From: Anoplolepis gracilipes
Taxonomy: Eukaryota; Arthropoda; Insecta; Hymenoptera; Formicidae
Direction: 5' to 3'
NCBI RefSeq assembly: GCF_047496725.1
Contig: NW_027328669.1
Span: 660,001-724,000, forward strand
Length of the DNA stretch: 64,000 bases
Position numbers and translations under genes: made by a program. The notes under the pieces were generated by a model that was not told where the DNA came from, searched no databases, and saw nothing but the letters and a program-made list of their open reading frames with translations. Below, one piece after another: positions 44,375-55,879 of the stretch (within the stretch, counting starts at the first letter, position 1; each line of letters starts with the position of its first letter).

Positions 44375-44612
44375 CGAACCCGCACGGCTAAAGGCTCATA
44401 TGCATTCTCGATTACGACGTGTGTACGATATTAGCTGCAAGATTACCAAGCACTTGTCAATCCGTGTTACACAATTTATTGATCTGTACGCGTTACATAA
44501 AGACCTTATAGACTATGAAGCGGCTTACGTTTGCGCCATAACACATACTACGTCACCCGCGGACCCGCACGGCTAAAGGCTCACATGCATTCTCGATCAC
44601 GACGTGTGTTCA
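44375..44612. repeat. Duplicated segment with GCACGGCTAAAGGCTCA
   Basis: CCGCACGGCTAAAGGCTCA is followed by ATGCATTCTCGAT(T/C)ACGACG at 44381-44430 and again at 44562-44612, about 180 bp apart. Confidence 0.85.
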
Positions 44613-44619
44613 GTATATG

Positions 44620-46206
44620 AGTATTATCGGTTATGTAATCTCGGTCGAACGGTAGTTCGATCTGTGTTTACAATTGCGCTGAACTATATATGTGAAACGA
44701 GCACCCGCATTTCGCGGTTGTCTAAGGCTATCGGATTACGACCCGAGTTATCCGCGATGGGAAGGGAAAACAATATTTCAGCCGAGCATAGCTTCCGCTC
44801 GAGCTTGCCTTTTTGACTGCTCTCGACCGGTTGTTCGGGCCCTTCCTTTATACTAGCCAGTGTGCCAGTTTTATCCCCGCTGTAGTAGCGTCGGCCAATC
44901 AGGTGTTGTGGCCAGCGCGCTGCAATGATGTCGCTCGGCGCAAGAGCGGCACTCTCCATAGTCCGCGCTCTGGAGTTGGGCTAGTAGTGGATGGCGGCAT
45001 ATTCGGCGCATTTTATTTCTAACGCTATATAATATAAATGTTTTATTATTTCTAATGGCGATATAATTTAATATAATCTATTTACAAAAATAAATGAAAT
45101 ATTGTTTTATTATAAATGTTGATTTTATATAAAATAAATAATTACCTTTCAGGATATCGCTTTACTATCTCTAATGTATATTTCCTATTTCAACAAGTGT
45201 CTTTCAATAAGTATTATGTTCGCGAAACACTTTTGTGTTACTGATATTTGATGTTCCTATCTTCGCGTTATTCTTTAATCGTAATACTTATTGGAACACA
45301 GTTGTTAGATTAAAAAGTATAAACAGAGATAACCAATCGCGTCAATATGAAGGTAGCTTAATATTTGATATTTTATAACCGAAATAATAATTTAGTCTTT
45401 AATATATATTTCTTTTGACTCTAACTAAAACATTATTCACTTTTAAATATATTTCAATTAATTAACTTCGTTTAAAATAATTTTACTTCTTTTACCTTCG
45501 CATTTGTTGTGGTTGGTTGTTCCTCGCTATGGTAAGTATCTTTGATCGTAACAACTATTATTCAATTAAGATTCATTTCTTACTTATTTGTTTTTACTAA
45601 TTTATCAAAATTTAAATTGACAAGTTATATTCTGATTTATTTGAATTTATTAATTATAACCTTGTGAATCTTAATTAATCTTTAGTTGTTCGACCAACCT
45701 TTTCTTGTTTGGAAATAATATGGAATTGGGGTGCGTTTCTTTTGTCAACTAAACTTTATTTATTAATGTAATTGTATACTAACGCTGATCGCACGCAAAT
45801 TTCCTTAACTAATTTTTATTTGTTTTTTCGCTACATAAACTGCTTTTCCGCAATGCTTGTATGGTGGAACTTAAAATAATAACGGACTAAAAATAAACGT
45901 ATCCCATTATTTATTATTGATATATAAACGCTTATATTTATTGTTTCGCGTTGCCTAGTAGTTTAATCGGTTAGTAGTTTATTTTATTATGTTTTATTAT
46001 TTCTATATTTACAACTATTTACAGGTCTTGTCCGTGGTTGTGTGGATTTATCTCCACGTGTCATATTTGTGTATCGTTGTCTCCTTATTCCATGATGTGC
46101 TGTTAACATCTAGCGGCGTTCAGAAATCCTATGGATGTTGTTTATCCTCAACTGGTTGATTCGACGATGGTCGCGAATCTGGGCTGCAATGACAAGTCGG
46201 TTGCAA
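44620..46206. other. GC-rich to AT-rich tail of the LTR-like region
   Basis: A minus-strand TATA-like AGTATAAAGGAAGGG lies at about 44842-44856. From 45000 on it is AT-rich without genes. The minus-strand frame at 44684-44959 has no domain. Confidence 0.35.
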
Positions 46207-46479
46207 GGTGCACCGTTACAAAATAAAATGTAATATTATTGAAATACTTTTCCATATAAAAAAAGCTAAAGTACTGCAACCTGCTGATCGGTGAGTCTCG
46301 TATATTTAACATCTGTGGTATCAAAAGTTCTGATACGTCGTCGTAGAGGCCGAGCGTGATTGTCGGCACGATTGATGTCGCATGGCGCGGCGTAGTCACC
46401 GCGATAAAAGTCGCGGCGCACAGTATCTTTTTCTTTTATAAAAAAAGCCGCCGCCGAATATTCGAGAAGCCCGACGTCG

Positions 46480-46500
46480 ATATAAAAACGACACAAAGCG
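46480..46500 (+). promoter_or_regulatory. TATA-like promoter near an LTR-like end
   Basis: GATATAAAAACGAC in a GC-rich context, followed by an A/T-rich segment with AATAAA (46567) and the target site of the ORF1-only LINE. It may be part of another LTR (about 46390-46630). Confidence 0.35.
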
Positions 46501-46842
46501 AGCGAAGCTCTTCGTAGTTCGTAGAGAGCAGCGCGATTTTAAGCGTCGAAGTTTCTTTTTCTATATAAATAAACATATACATATATTTACCATCTATCCT
46601 ACACATCTGTGTCGTAAATCCGGTCACAACCTTTTTTTTTTATGTCTGGAAATGCATTACGCATCCCCCGAGGAGCGGGAACTCCCCGAGGGTATGTGGG
46701 ACTCCCCCTATTTATCGGAGTATACCCACTAAAACCGGTAGTCCTACTCAGCGGTTGAATGGTGTGTGGGCCCTGGGGTCGCTTTCGCATTCTACCAGGA
46801 CCCACCCTGCCTTCCAGATGGTCGGGGGGGATTTCCTTCCTT

Positions 46843-47190
46843 GATGCACCATTGAGAAATACTCAGTGGTGCATCATCGGCGGCGTTGCGGGATCACTTC
46901 GCAACGCCGCCGCCTTCCCTGGGGCCAAGGTGCAATGGGGAGTGGGTGTTCCCGCATCCACTCCTCCTTGGCCCCTGAGGGGGACGGGAAAAGTAACTTC
47001 CCGTCCCCTTCAACTTGGTCGTATGATCTGCCAACCGTGGTGGGGCGAGGGGGATTTAAAAGACTCCCCGTGTTCACTACCCCGTGGGGGAGAGGGGGTA
47101 AGACTAGGTCTTACCCCCTCCTACTGCCCCACAACACCGTCATCCCTCTATTTTGGAGGATGACGGAGAGAGGCTTATGCCATCTCTCTC
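46843..47190 (-). other. Array of seven hairpins in the 3' region of the ORF1-only LINE
   Basis: Stems in order on plus: 46843-46855/46863-46875 (GATGCACC); 46879-46890/46900-46911 (GGCGGCGTTGCG, perfect 12 bp); 46921-46930/46966-46975 (GGGGCCAAGG) with an inner stem 46939-46945/46958-46964; 46980-46990/46998-47008 (GGGGACGGGAA, perfect 11 bp); 47092-47104/47108-47120 (GAGGGGGTAAGAC, perfect 13 bp); 47137-47145/47158-47166 (CCGTCATCC), which spans the ORF1 stop; then AGAGAG/CTCTCT near 47167-47190. Such density is not chance. R1/R2-type reverse transcriptases recognise folded 3' RNA, so this may be the binding platform. Confidence 0.8.
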
Positions 47191-48270
47191 TATCTTCCGC
47201 TTTAGCAGGGGGGCAGAACATAGTTCCTCTCCCCCCAGAGCGTGACCATCGTCGACACCCAAGTCCCCACAGAGGGGGCACTTGGGTGCCGACCTACATC
47301 CCGCTCTGGAGTGTCCCGTCACACAACGGTAACATCTGTCACCTCGGTCCACTCCAGAGTGGCATGAGGTGCTCAAGTGGCCTAAAGCCAAGCAGTTGAA
47401 GCACCTCAAGGGGCGGTCTTTAAGGTCTTGTGTCCCACCCCTCTTCACCTCCTTCCCATCCTTATTGGCATCGGTCTTAACCGGCCGAGCCACTCCCTTC
47501 CCCTTCCCAGAGTTTTTCCTTCTCACTATTCTCCATTCCTCCTCCTGTCCCTTCCTCTCGTTGCTCCCTTTTTCCTCCCTCTCCCTAGGGACCTTGGTGG
47601 AACCCTTGCACCTTAAATGACTCTCAGAGAGAGCCCGAGCTACTTCTTCTCTTATAAGAGTGCGTAGAGCACCCAAGTCTTGGAAAGGTGTGAGCGGAGG
47701 TGCAACTTGTACCTCCATATCCACACCCCTCTTTGAAAAGTGAGGAGCCTCCAAGAGCTCTTCACAATCCATAAGAAGCGTGTCCTGCGATTCGGATCTT
47801 GCTTCATCACAAGGATTCTCCTCGCAGGACACGCTCCCCTCCTTGCACTCAGGAGCGGTCATCACCACCTGCGTGGCCACATCCTTGAGTGAGACACCCA
47901 CGGGGAAACGGATCGGATGCTACTCCTCAAAGAGTGCATCCACCTTCCCATTGAGTGTCTCGAACGCACTTTGCAGGTGTCTAGAAAGGAGTTTCCCCTT
48001 CATACCTGCGTTCGTAGCCTCCTTGTACCTGGCCAGGGATTTGAAGTTAGCATCGAATACCCTGACCAGGATATTGTATGTGGCAATAGTCCATTCCTTC
48101 AAGGGCCTCACCACTGAGCCCTCGGACGGCTCTTCACTCGATGACGACAAGGGAGGAACAGGGACAATATCCCCCCCCCGCCGGTCCATCGTATCCGACT
48201 CGGTGGCGGTTATTCCGTCAGATTGACTCATCCCATTTTGTGACTCACTCTTAGCATCCCTTGGACTCAC
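47140..48270 (-). pseudogene. LINE ORF1 (gag-like) with three zinc knuckles and one amber stop
   Basis: ATG at 48270 (MSPRDAKSESQNGMSQSDG). One in-frame TAG at 47920-47922; otherwise open for 376 codons. N-terminal half: an acidic Ser-rich region, then a coiled-coil-prone stretch (VFDANFKSLARYKEATNAGM). Central Lys/Glu-rich segment. C-terminal knuckles: CFNCLALGHLSTSC, CYRCVTGHSRAGC and CPLCGDLGVDDGHALGG. Typical of R1-clade ORF1, which coats the element RNA. With only one stop the copy is young, or readthrough is conceivable. Confidence 0.85.
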
Positions 48271-48381
48271 TCAGAGGTTGTGGGTCCTAGGACCCGACAA
48301 CCACACCGGGATCATCCTCAGGGTGAGCCCCCCACCATGTCAAGGTGGTGAGTCATCAGGGGGGGGGAATCCGGTCACAAT

Positions 48382-48395
48382 CTAACCTAACCTAA
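48382..48395. repeat. Short CCTAA telomere-type run
   Basis: CTAACCTAACCTAA, about three units of the insect TTAGG telomere repeat, two bases after the LINE target duplication. Could be chance or an interstitial trace. Confidence 0.4.
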
Positions 48396-48409
48396 AGAGA
48401 TGTAGACAA

Positions 48410-48520
48410 GAAAAAACGCACAATTCAAATTTTGTGAAAAAATTAATTTCTAAAGAAATTTTACGCATTAACATCCGCGCATGGCTGTCATTGCCAAGTT
48501 TATAGTTACGTACTTTTTTA
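48410..48520. repeat. Inverted partner of 42226-42335
   Basis: Reverse complement of 42226-42335 at roughly 88% by eye. Confidence 0.75.
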
Positions 48521-49005
48521 AATATTTTAAAGTTAAAAATATTAAAAAAAATATGGTCCTCTAATAAGTTAAACTATTTTAAGGTGTCTATATCTACGTT
48601 GTTGAGAAATTAAAATAATTTATTTAGAGTTAATAATTTATTAAAGTTTTTTACGAAAAACATATTTAGTGGCAAGTCAGTTTTTTATGTTTCTATTAAC
48701 TACATGAAAATAATTATACGTTTATTAAATTTTACGCATTATAAGCCTATGGTTGTCTTATGAAAGGTTCAAAATAAAATTGTTAATATTATATAATAAT
48801 CGCCACAAATTTTTTAACTGGTTTCTATTTTTGATTAAATTTGATAAAAAAGTGATAATACTGTCAAAAAGTGAAAGTATTATTAACAGTATAGTACATT
48901 AATACTGGTTATAGTGACGCAAAAAATATGTATAATACAAAGCTGTCGCGTGGAATGCATAATGCTAAATTAGAACAGAAATTATTTTGTATATGTAGTA
49001 TATAT
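48521..49005. other. AT-rich intergenic DNA
   Basis: No gene or strong repeat seen. Confidence 0.5.
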
Positions 49006-51813
49006 AGAGTTGGGAAAGTTTCTTTATAAAAGAGTAACTCGTTACCGTTACTGTTTTTTTTTCAAAAAAATTTTTTAATACAAGATCAAATTTTTACATT
49101 AAACACTAAAAATTTTGAGCATTATTTTACATTAAAATAATCAAAACAATATAATTTTTTGGTAGTGATATTGCTATTGATATAAAGTGTATAATAATTT
49201 TAATAATAATAAATTATTTTAAATAAGAGAAACTTTTGAAAAAAAATGTAAACAAGTTTTCTTTACACATTTAGATTCTGTAAATGTAAATAAAATAATT
49301 TTCTCATTGTTAATTTACTTTCAATAGATTTGTAAACATAGTTAAAATCGCTTTCTTTATGTCTCTTCAATTTTTTTATTTTAAAATTCTATCACGGTAC
49401 GATAATTTTCATAATATCGAATTCTAATCATTGAATTATCTATCTACTTAAATGGTTTTTTACAAAATAGACAGATACTAGAAAGAAATGCCAACAGTTT
49501 CTAAGTATGTAATACTGCGTTTCAATACTCTTATCAATCTTAAGTTCCATTTCACGCATATGTGTTGTGACGTGACGTTTTTCTTTCGTCCGTCACAAGG
49601 GCCGAAAGGCCCGGACGGTAAGGGTTTCGCGGGGCTTGCGTCCTCCAATTATAGAGAGAGCGCCCTGCGAAATTTGATTTTATTCGCGCGTGTTATTTGC
49701 GAGTTTGGCGGCAGCATCTTCTGATTCGACAACTACAGGGATCCGAGGAGCCTGACTGCAATGACGAGCGGAGGCAAGGAAGATGCGGAGAGATCACGCC
49801 CGGTAAGACTCGTAAATTTTATTTGATAATTAATAAATCGGCGGAAACATCGGCTGCCGTTAAAAGGTTCACATCCGCAGGATCGGACTGGGGGCGTAGG
49901 AAAGAAACGGTCAAGGAGATGGCCACTCCCGACGTATTGAGCATCGGAGCCCTATGGAGCTACAAAGTCTGACTCAACCATGGAGTCCGGGGAAGCCAAG
50001 AGCATCTGACCGAGCCGACCGGAAGCTGCCGGCGAGCCGCCCCGAGAAGTTGCCTCGCGGGAACCGAAGGATCGAAGATCCATACGAAGAATCGAACCGG
50101 CCGCGATAAGAGACGGCCGTGATTGGCCCTAAGGGCCACGATAGCGCCACAGGTGGCCTAATTACGCATGACGTCGCCGGCGTGTCTCCTGCAAGCCTCA
50201 CGCTCGTCACTGTTCGGCGAGCGATCGAGGACGACAGGCTTATCGACCCGACTTTGCGAAGATCCCGAGTGAGACCGGAAGATTGAAGCAGAAGGAGATT
50301 ATAAGGCCGCCAAACCGGTAACTCACACGATTCGGACGAACGTGCTCTGTCGCAGTTGTCGTAATTTTAACTGTCGCGATTAACGGGGAGATAATCCGCC
50401 GTCGCGTAATTGTTGCCGTATCGTTGTTGGAATTCGCGAGGGGCCGCATTTCGTCCGAGTCGTAAAAGGACATAACGTCTCTCTCTATATACACCGCCGA
50501 AAGTCATAATTGTATCGTCGCGTTAACTGTTGCTTAGTTGTCAAAATTTGAGATAATAATTGTCGAATTGTGTCCGTCGGGAAGCGAGCTCGTGTACTGT
50601 GTACCGCGTGCGACTTTAATATCCCGTGCCGCTTATCGACTCGCGATCCGGGAACAATTTATGTAACCGTAATCAATTCGAATGTAATTTTATGTAAAAA
50701 TAACGTCGAATTCTTGTGTCCCGCGTATTTAGAAAATTCACCCGTCATATATTGCGTAGAATAAGTACCGCGGTAACCGATATAGAAGGTCGATGCGTGC
50801 CGACCGCGTATGTTTACGCGCAATCCTGAGGGTTTTATTGTGAATTGATTAGCGCGATTGACGGACGATTCGCGACCGAAACTTGCGGTATTTCCTTAAC
50901 GGATTTATTCGTACGACCGCCGCGACCTTAATAAGCCGCGAGCGATCTACGACAGTACCAAAAATTGTCTAAAATCAAGTATAATTCGATACCTCTCGGT
51001 CGTGGCATCGCGCCGTCACGCGCCCTTCATGCGCCCAGAGCGTGCGACTTTTACGCCTAGTTGTCGCATTCAAGATAACTCTCTCTACCTGCCGTTCAAT
51101 TCAGAACTGTCTGTAACTTCACCATTTGTCTTATTTATTGTCAAATATATTTAATCTTTATATTTAATAACTGTGTCTATTTCATTGAAAGCTTTCACGC
51201 TCACAAATTATCGATTCTCGATCCCGTGCGGCACCTGACGCACCCCCCCCCCCTTAGCCGTTTATGTACTGGCTAGTCGTTTTAGCTACCGTCGCAGTCG
51301 TAATTACTTTAGGATTTCTCGCGGAACATACGAATATCGTATTGATTTGAGACGGTGCGGATTTTCGCGCCTGGCGCCTAAAATTACCGTCATTGTGGAG
51401 AAAAATTCCGATTAATCAAAACGATCGCGCCGAAGGTGTGCCGTAAGCCAGTCCACCGGCCAAAATTATATAAAGGAGCGTTCACGGTAATTAACCGAAA
51501 GTATATACACGGTCATAGTGTACACGTATCTATAGTATATGTTACATGTATCACATAAAATGCGCGCATGAAACAAAAAATATTTGTTTCTTTATTTGAA
51601 AATTATATTCGAAAAAAGTATAGTATATTCAAGTATATTGAAGTATGTTTGGAAAAAAATCCCAGACAGCACAGAATGATTAAAAGACATATGGACGTCT
51701 TTAAGTTGTTTTTTAAGCATCTTTTAAAGATATGTGCTGTTTGAAAAGTGAAGAAAGTAACTGTAACGGTAATGACGTTACCGTTACAAGTTACGCGTTA
51801 CTTTCCAACCCTG
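49006..51813. mobile_element. Possible hAT-like bounded segment
   Basis: The right end CTTTCCAACCCTG (51801-51813) with AACGGTAATGACG upstream is inverted relative to AGAGTTGGGAAAG at 49006-49018 with CGTTACCGTTACTG. CAGGGTTGGAAAG..AACGCGTAAC is a known hAT-like terminus style. The left end is degraded and no target duplication is clear. The inside is mainly LTR-like repeat copy A. Confidence 0.35.
49566..51510 (+). repeat. Long LTR-like repeat, copy A
   Basis: Begins TGTGACGTGACG and is the reverse-orientation partner of 59380-61366 over nearly 2 kb. Shared landmarks: GGGCCGAAAGGCCC near the start (a GAAA-tetraloop hairpin), AACATCGGCTGCCGTTAAAA, GACGTATTGAGCATCGGAGC, TGACGCACCCCCCCCC, and a TATA box in TATAAAGGAGCG (51470-51481). 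No gag-pol. I read both as solo LTRs of one Gypsy-type family; that is inference. Confidence 0.65.
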
Positions 51814-51942
51814 TAAATGAAAAGCATTTCAGTTTACCTTTGTTGTCACTGGATTTTAAAAATTGTAGACCAATAATATCTATTGACTTACAAGGGAACG
51901 GTCGGAAGTGTCCCTCACAGATTTTAATGAACTTCGGATATG
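51511..51942. other. AT-rich spacer
   Basis: No coding support; the 118-codon frame at 51732 runs into hAT-C and has no domain. Confidence 0.5.
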
Positions 51943-52400
51943 TTGTAGAGCAGTGTTCGGAGATAGTTGCTCATTTCGGTCCGATTTCCGACGCGACGCC
52001 TACCGTTCCCCCACTACCGCTCGAAGCTCGACGGCCGAGCCGCCGATCGCGCGTGAACGCTTCAGGAGCGTTATTTAAAATATACTAGCGTCGTATCTTA
52101 ATACAAGAAATTAAAACATTTTTCTCGTCAAGTAATTTTTATTTTTTTAACTAATTAAATATTATAAAATTTTTATTATTAATATAATAATATAAAACTA
52201 TTATACATATATAAAATGTTATGTTATGATATATTTTTACGGTAATATAATTACAATTTTGGCAATAGCTTTCCACATCACCCGTGAGATACTATTGTTC
52301 GATGCGTTTTTTTTTATGTGGTTTCCCCAGTAGGCCTATTCCACTAATAATAAAATGTTGTGGCTTAGCAAGAAGATAATTTATATTTGACAAAAATTTA

Positions 52401-54186
52401 CTACGATCTTCTATGTCGTTTGCACGATTCTACTAAGGATGGTATATCCACAGAAATTTTAGAAGAATTAATTCGCATCAGCGAGGATAATATATCGTTA
52501 TTTAAAGAAGAACGTTTTTCTGTTTTTACTAAATTCATTTTTGAGAAAGAACATTCGCATAAATATGTGGACCCAAACATAGAGAAAATTCGAAGATCAA
52601 AATTCCTGAGACGTGGATAACATGATACATCTAAAATTTTGAAGAATTCAACCCCCTTTTCTAACCGTACTTTCAAAGTAAGGTCACTTTGCAAATCACA
52701 AAGTTCTGTCTGAAGTTCTAGACTTTGCTCCTCGATTTGCACAGTAAGAGGATTTTCAAAAAGTATTAAATCTTTCCTTAGCATTTCGAAATCAGTGAAA
52801 CGCGTGTTGAATTGATTTATTAGCGAATCAATTATAAAGATTTGATTTTTAAAATTACAATTTTTGCCGTATTCTTTAAAAATAATTTGAAGGAAAAAAA
52901 TGAAAAATATTATTTTCTAAATGATTTTTAAATAATTGCAGCTTTCTGCGAAAAGAATCGACATGACTAACTAATTGCGAAATTATTTGATTGGTCTTTT
53001 GCAGCTTCAAATTTAAAATATTTAAATGATTTGTCATGTCAGTTATAAAAGCAAGTTCACAAAGAGAATCTAAATCTTCGGAAAAAAATTTAAATTCATC
53101 AAATTTTGCAGGAAATTCTTCTTGCAAAAAAAAGAAGATTTCTTTTCTTATTGCAAAGAATTTTTCTAAACATTTTCTTGCGCTAAGCCACCTAACTTCA
53201 CAATACAGAGGTATATCTGTATAAGTTGCATTATGCTCTTCGAGAAAGTGTTGAAACTTTCGATGAGAAAGAAATTTGTGACCGCCTTTAATTGTATTAA
53301 CAATTTTTGTTACAATTTTGATTGCGGTACATAGTTTTACAACTTTCCCACATAATGCTTCTTGGTGAATTATGCAATGAATGATAGGAAATTTTAAACC
53401 TCGCTGCTTTAATTGACCGAAGAATCCATTTTTCGAACCTATCATTGCCTTTGCGCCATCAGTTATGATAGCAGAACATTTTGTAAAATCGATATCAAAT
53501 TTTTTTAGAGTTTGATGAACAGCTTCGAAAATATCAATACCCGTTGTTATATCATGAAGCGGAACAAAATCTAAGAGCTCTTCGACACATGAAAAATCAT
53601 TTTGCACGATTCGAGCAAAAATGCTCAATTGACTCACATGTCGATTATTGGTGCTCTCATCAAGACATAATGAAAAAAAAGAACAAGATTCTAATAAAGA
53701 TTTTAATCTTCTTTCTAAAGAAAAGGCGATATCATTTATGCGAGATTTTACTGTTTTATCACTTAAAGGAATGCTGGCAGCTTCTTCAAGAGTCAACGAA
53801 TTTCCGAACGACTCTACTGCTGCGATGAGGCAATCCTTTATAAATTTCCCTTCCATGAATGGTTTCGAATTTTTCGCGATAATATTCGAAATAGCATACG
53901 ACGCTGTAAGAGCTTTTACCGAAGGTGTAGCATTATCAGTATTCGAACTACAACCTTCTTGATAAACTAATTTTAAATCCTCAATTAAATTGGATTTCTC
54001 CGGGTCCACATATTTAGAATACTCATTTAAATGTTTAATTTTGTAATGTCTATACAGATTGTATTTTTTCACAAGAGGTGGCTGATAACCACACAAAAGA
54101 CAAGTGGTTTTATTAGAAATACATGCAAAGAAAATTTCTTCCCATACCTTATCAAATTGTTGTACGTGACTTTGCTTGCTATTCAT
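52401..54186 (-). pseudogene. hAT-C transposase, main copy, one frameshift
   Basis: ATG at 54186 (MNSKQSHVQQFDKVWEEIFF). Zinc finger CLLCGYQPPLVKKYNLYRHY; LCLDESTNN; IITDGAKAMIGSKNG; HCIIHQEALCGK; EVRWLSARK. It reads Cys (TGT) where element A has its stop. A deletion of about 5 bp near 52895 shifts the frame; the C-terminal part (52401-52870) is open in the new frame up to FGSTYLCECSFSKMN and the stop. About 600 codons in total, close to element A. Confidence 0.9.
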
Positions 54187-54594
54187 ATTTTTAATACGAG
54201 TCGTAAAAAGAGAAGAAGTCGAAAAAGAGAAAAAACTGCACAATAACAATAATCACTATGTGTACTCTTATACGAGACTTTTAATGCGCACGTATCACTG
54301 GTAATAATCGTTGAGCGCGAACAACGGAGGAGATACATAAAACAATTGAAGATCAATGCGCGGAGGCGTATACGCAGTAGGAGTTCGCGCCTAACATAAA
54401 GCCGCGAAATTAAAAAATTATACATGTTAATAGACAGAAAATAATACTCGCATATTAGTCATAATGCTAAGTGTAATAGTACTAAATGTTTTAATGTTTA
54501 TAAAAGAGCAAAATGTAATAATGTGTTTGTATAAATATTATTTTTTTGCTGCTATAATATTTTAAATCTATCACTGTACTTATACCGGAAAATG

Positions 54595-55364
54595 TGAACA
54601 AAGATACGTACAACCTTTTGATAAGAATGGAAAGAAACTTTTTTCGCATTTATTTGTAATAAAATCGTGTTTGTTTTCTTTGTAGTTGTCAATCTTTTCT
54701 TAAAAAATACATTCTTTGTAGGCATTATAAAGTTAAATTCTCAAATGAGAAAACAAGAAACATATGGACTAGAAAAAATTTAATTTTATTGAAGTCTTAA
54801 AATTAATTTATCAAAAAAGTAATAGTTCAAATATCGATAAATATTTCGGTAAAAACTCTAGCAACGTCATTTCGAATCTTGTCGTGAAAAGTTCCAAGTC
54901 GTTTATTGAAAAAAAAATATTTGTAAAAAATCTCATCAGTAGAAAGGAAATTTGTTAACTCTTAAAGAAGCTGCTAGTATTTTTTTAAGTAACACAATAA
55001 AATTTCGAATAAATAATTTCGTTTTTCCTTAGTTATAGAAAAAATTAAAATCTTTATTAGAATCTTTCTCTTTTTTTCCATTGTCTTGATAAGAATACCG
55101 ATAAAAATCGACATGTCGATTGAGCATTTTTACTCGAATCGTACAAAATGATGATTTTTCATATATTGAGGAGCTCTTAGATTTTTTCCTATTTCATAAT
55201 ACAACAATAGATATTAATATCTTTGAAGATATTAACCAAAAATTTGATATCAATATTTTAAACTTTAAAAAAGTGTGCAATTTCATAAAATTGATGGTGC
55301 AAAGGCAATTAGCCTTAGTAGAATCGTGTAAGCAACTAGAATCTAAAATCTAAAAAATCGCATT
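54595..55364 (+). pseudogene. hAT-C transposase, second copy, heavily decayed
   Basis: Matches the first copy in short blocks: CAAAGATACGTACAACC then TTTTGATAAG (start), GGCATTATAAAGTTAAA (finger), AAAGAAGCTGCTAGTATTTT, TGAGGAGCTCTTAGATTTT and GTAGAATCGTGTAAGCAACT (end). Many stops, frameshifts and a deletion of most of the second half. No product possible. Confidence 0.8.
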
Positions 55365-55879
55365 AGATTTTTATGTTAAATTATAAATTGTCTTCTTGTT
55401 GCTAAACCACAACATTTTGTTATTAGTGGAATAGGCCTACTGGGGAAAACAGTTTAAAAAAACGCATCGAACAATAGTACCTCACGGGTAATGTGGAAAG
55501 CTATTGCCAAAATTGTAATTATATTACCGTAAAAAATATATTATCATAACATAACATTTTATATATGTATAACAGTTTATATTATTATATTAATAATAAA
55601 AATTTTATAATATTTAATTAGTTAAAAAAATAAAAATTACTTGACAAGAAAAATGTTTTAATTTCTTGTATTAAGATACGACGCTAGTATATTTTAAATA
55701 ACGACGCTCCTGAAGCGTTCACGCGCGATCGGCGGCTCGGCCGTCGAGCTTCGAGCGGTAGTGGGGGAACGGTAGGCGTCGCGTCGGAAATCGGACCGAA
55801 ATGAGCAACTATCTCTGAGCACTGTTGTAGAGCATAAAAAAATATTAGACCCATATTTTTTTAGCGGCGTATCTCAATG

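Larger units (their letters stand above)
42791..46220. mobile_element. LTR-like region, TGTAACGG to CCGTTACA
   Basis: Starts TGTAACGGCACACC (42791) and ends GGTGCACCGTTACA (about 46207-46220), which are inverted to each other. No target duplication was found, so the pairing is tentative. The GC-rich left third contains a promoter (42957), hairpins and tandem repeats; the right third is AT-rich. No gag-pol frame. Confidence 0.35.
46631..48367 (-). mobile_element. ORF1-only R1-clade LINE, 1.74 kb, with poly-A and hairpin array
   Basis: Flanked by AATCCGGTCACAA on both sides (46617-46629 and 48368-48380). On the minus strand it begins with a G-run and CACCTTGACATGGTGGGGGG, the same leader as R1-1, so the 5' end is complete. 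It then carries ORF1 (48270-47140), about 500 bp of 3' sequence with strong hairpins, and a poly-A of about 10 at 46631-46641. ORF2 is wholly absent. The structure is that of a non-autonomous half-LINE that would depend on an R1-type ORF2 in trans. Confidence 0.8.
51951..55824. mobile_element. hAT element C, palindromic with two head-to-head transposase copies
   Basis: The termini are CAGTGTTCGGAGATAG and CTATCTCTGAGCACTG, with an exact 8-bp duplication TTGTAGAG (51943-51950; 55825-55832). The minus-strand transposase starts at 54186 and runs outward to 52401. A second, heavily decayed copy starts at about 54595 on plus and runs outward to 55364. The centre (54250-54590) holds the upstream regions of both. 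So the whole element is a head-to-head dimer of one hAT unit. Element A (2038-6369) is the same design with its left unit deleted. Confidence 0.9.
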
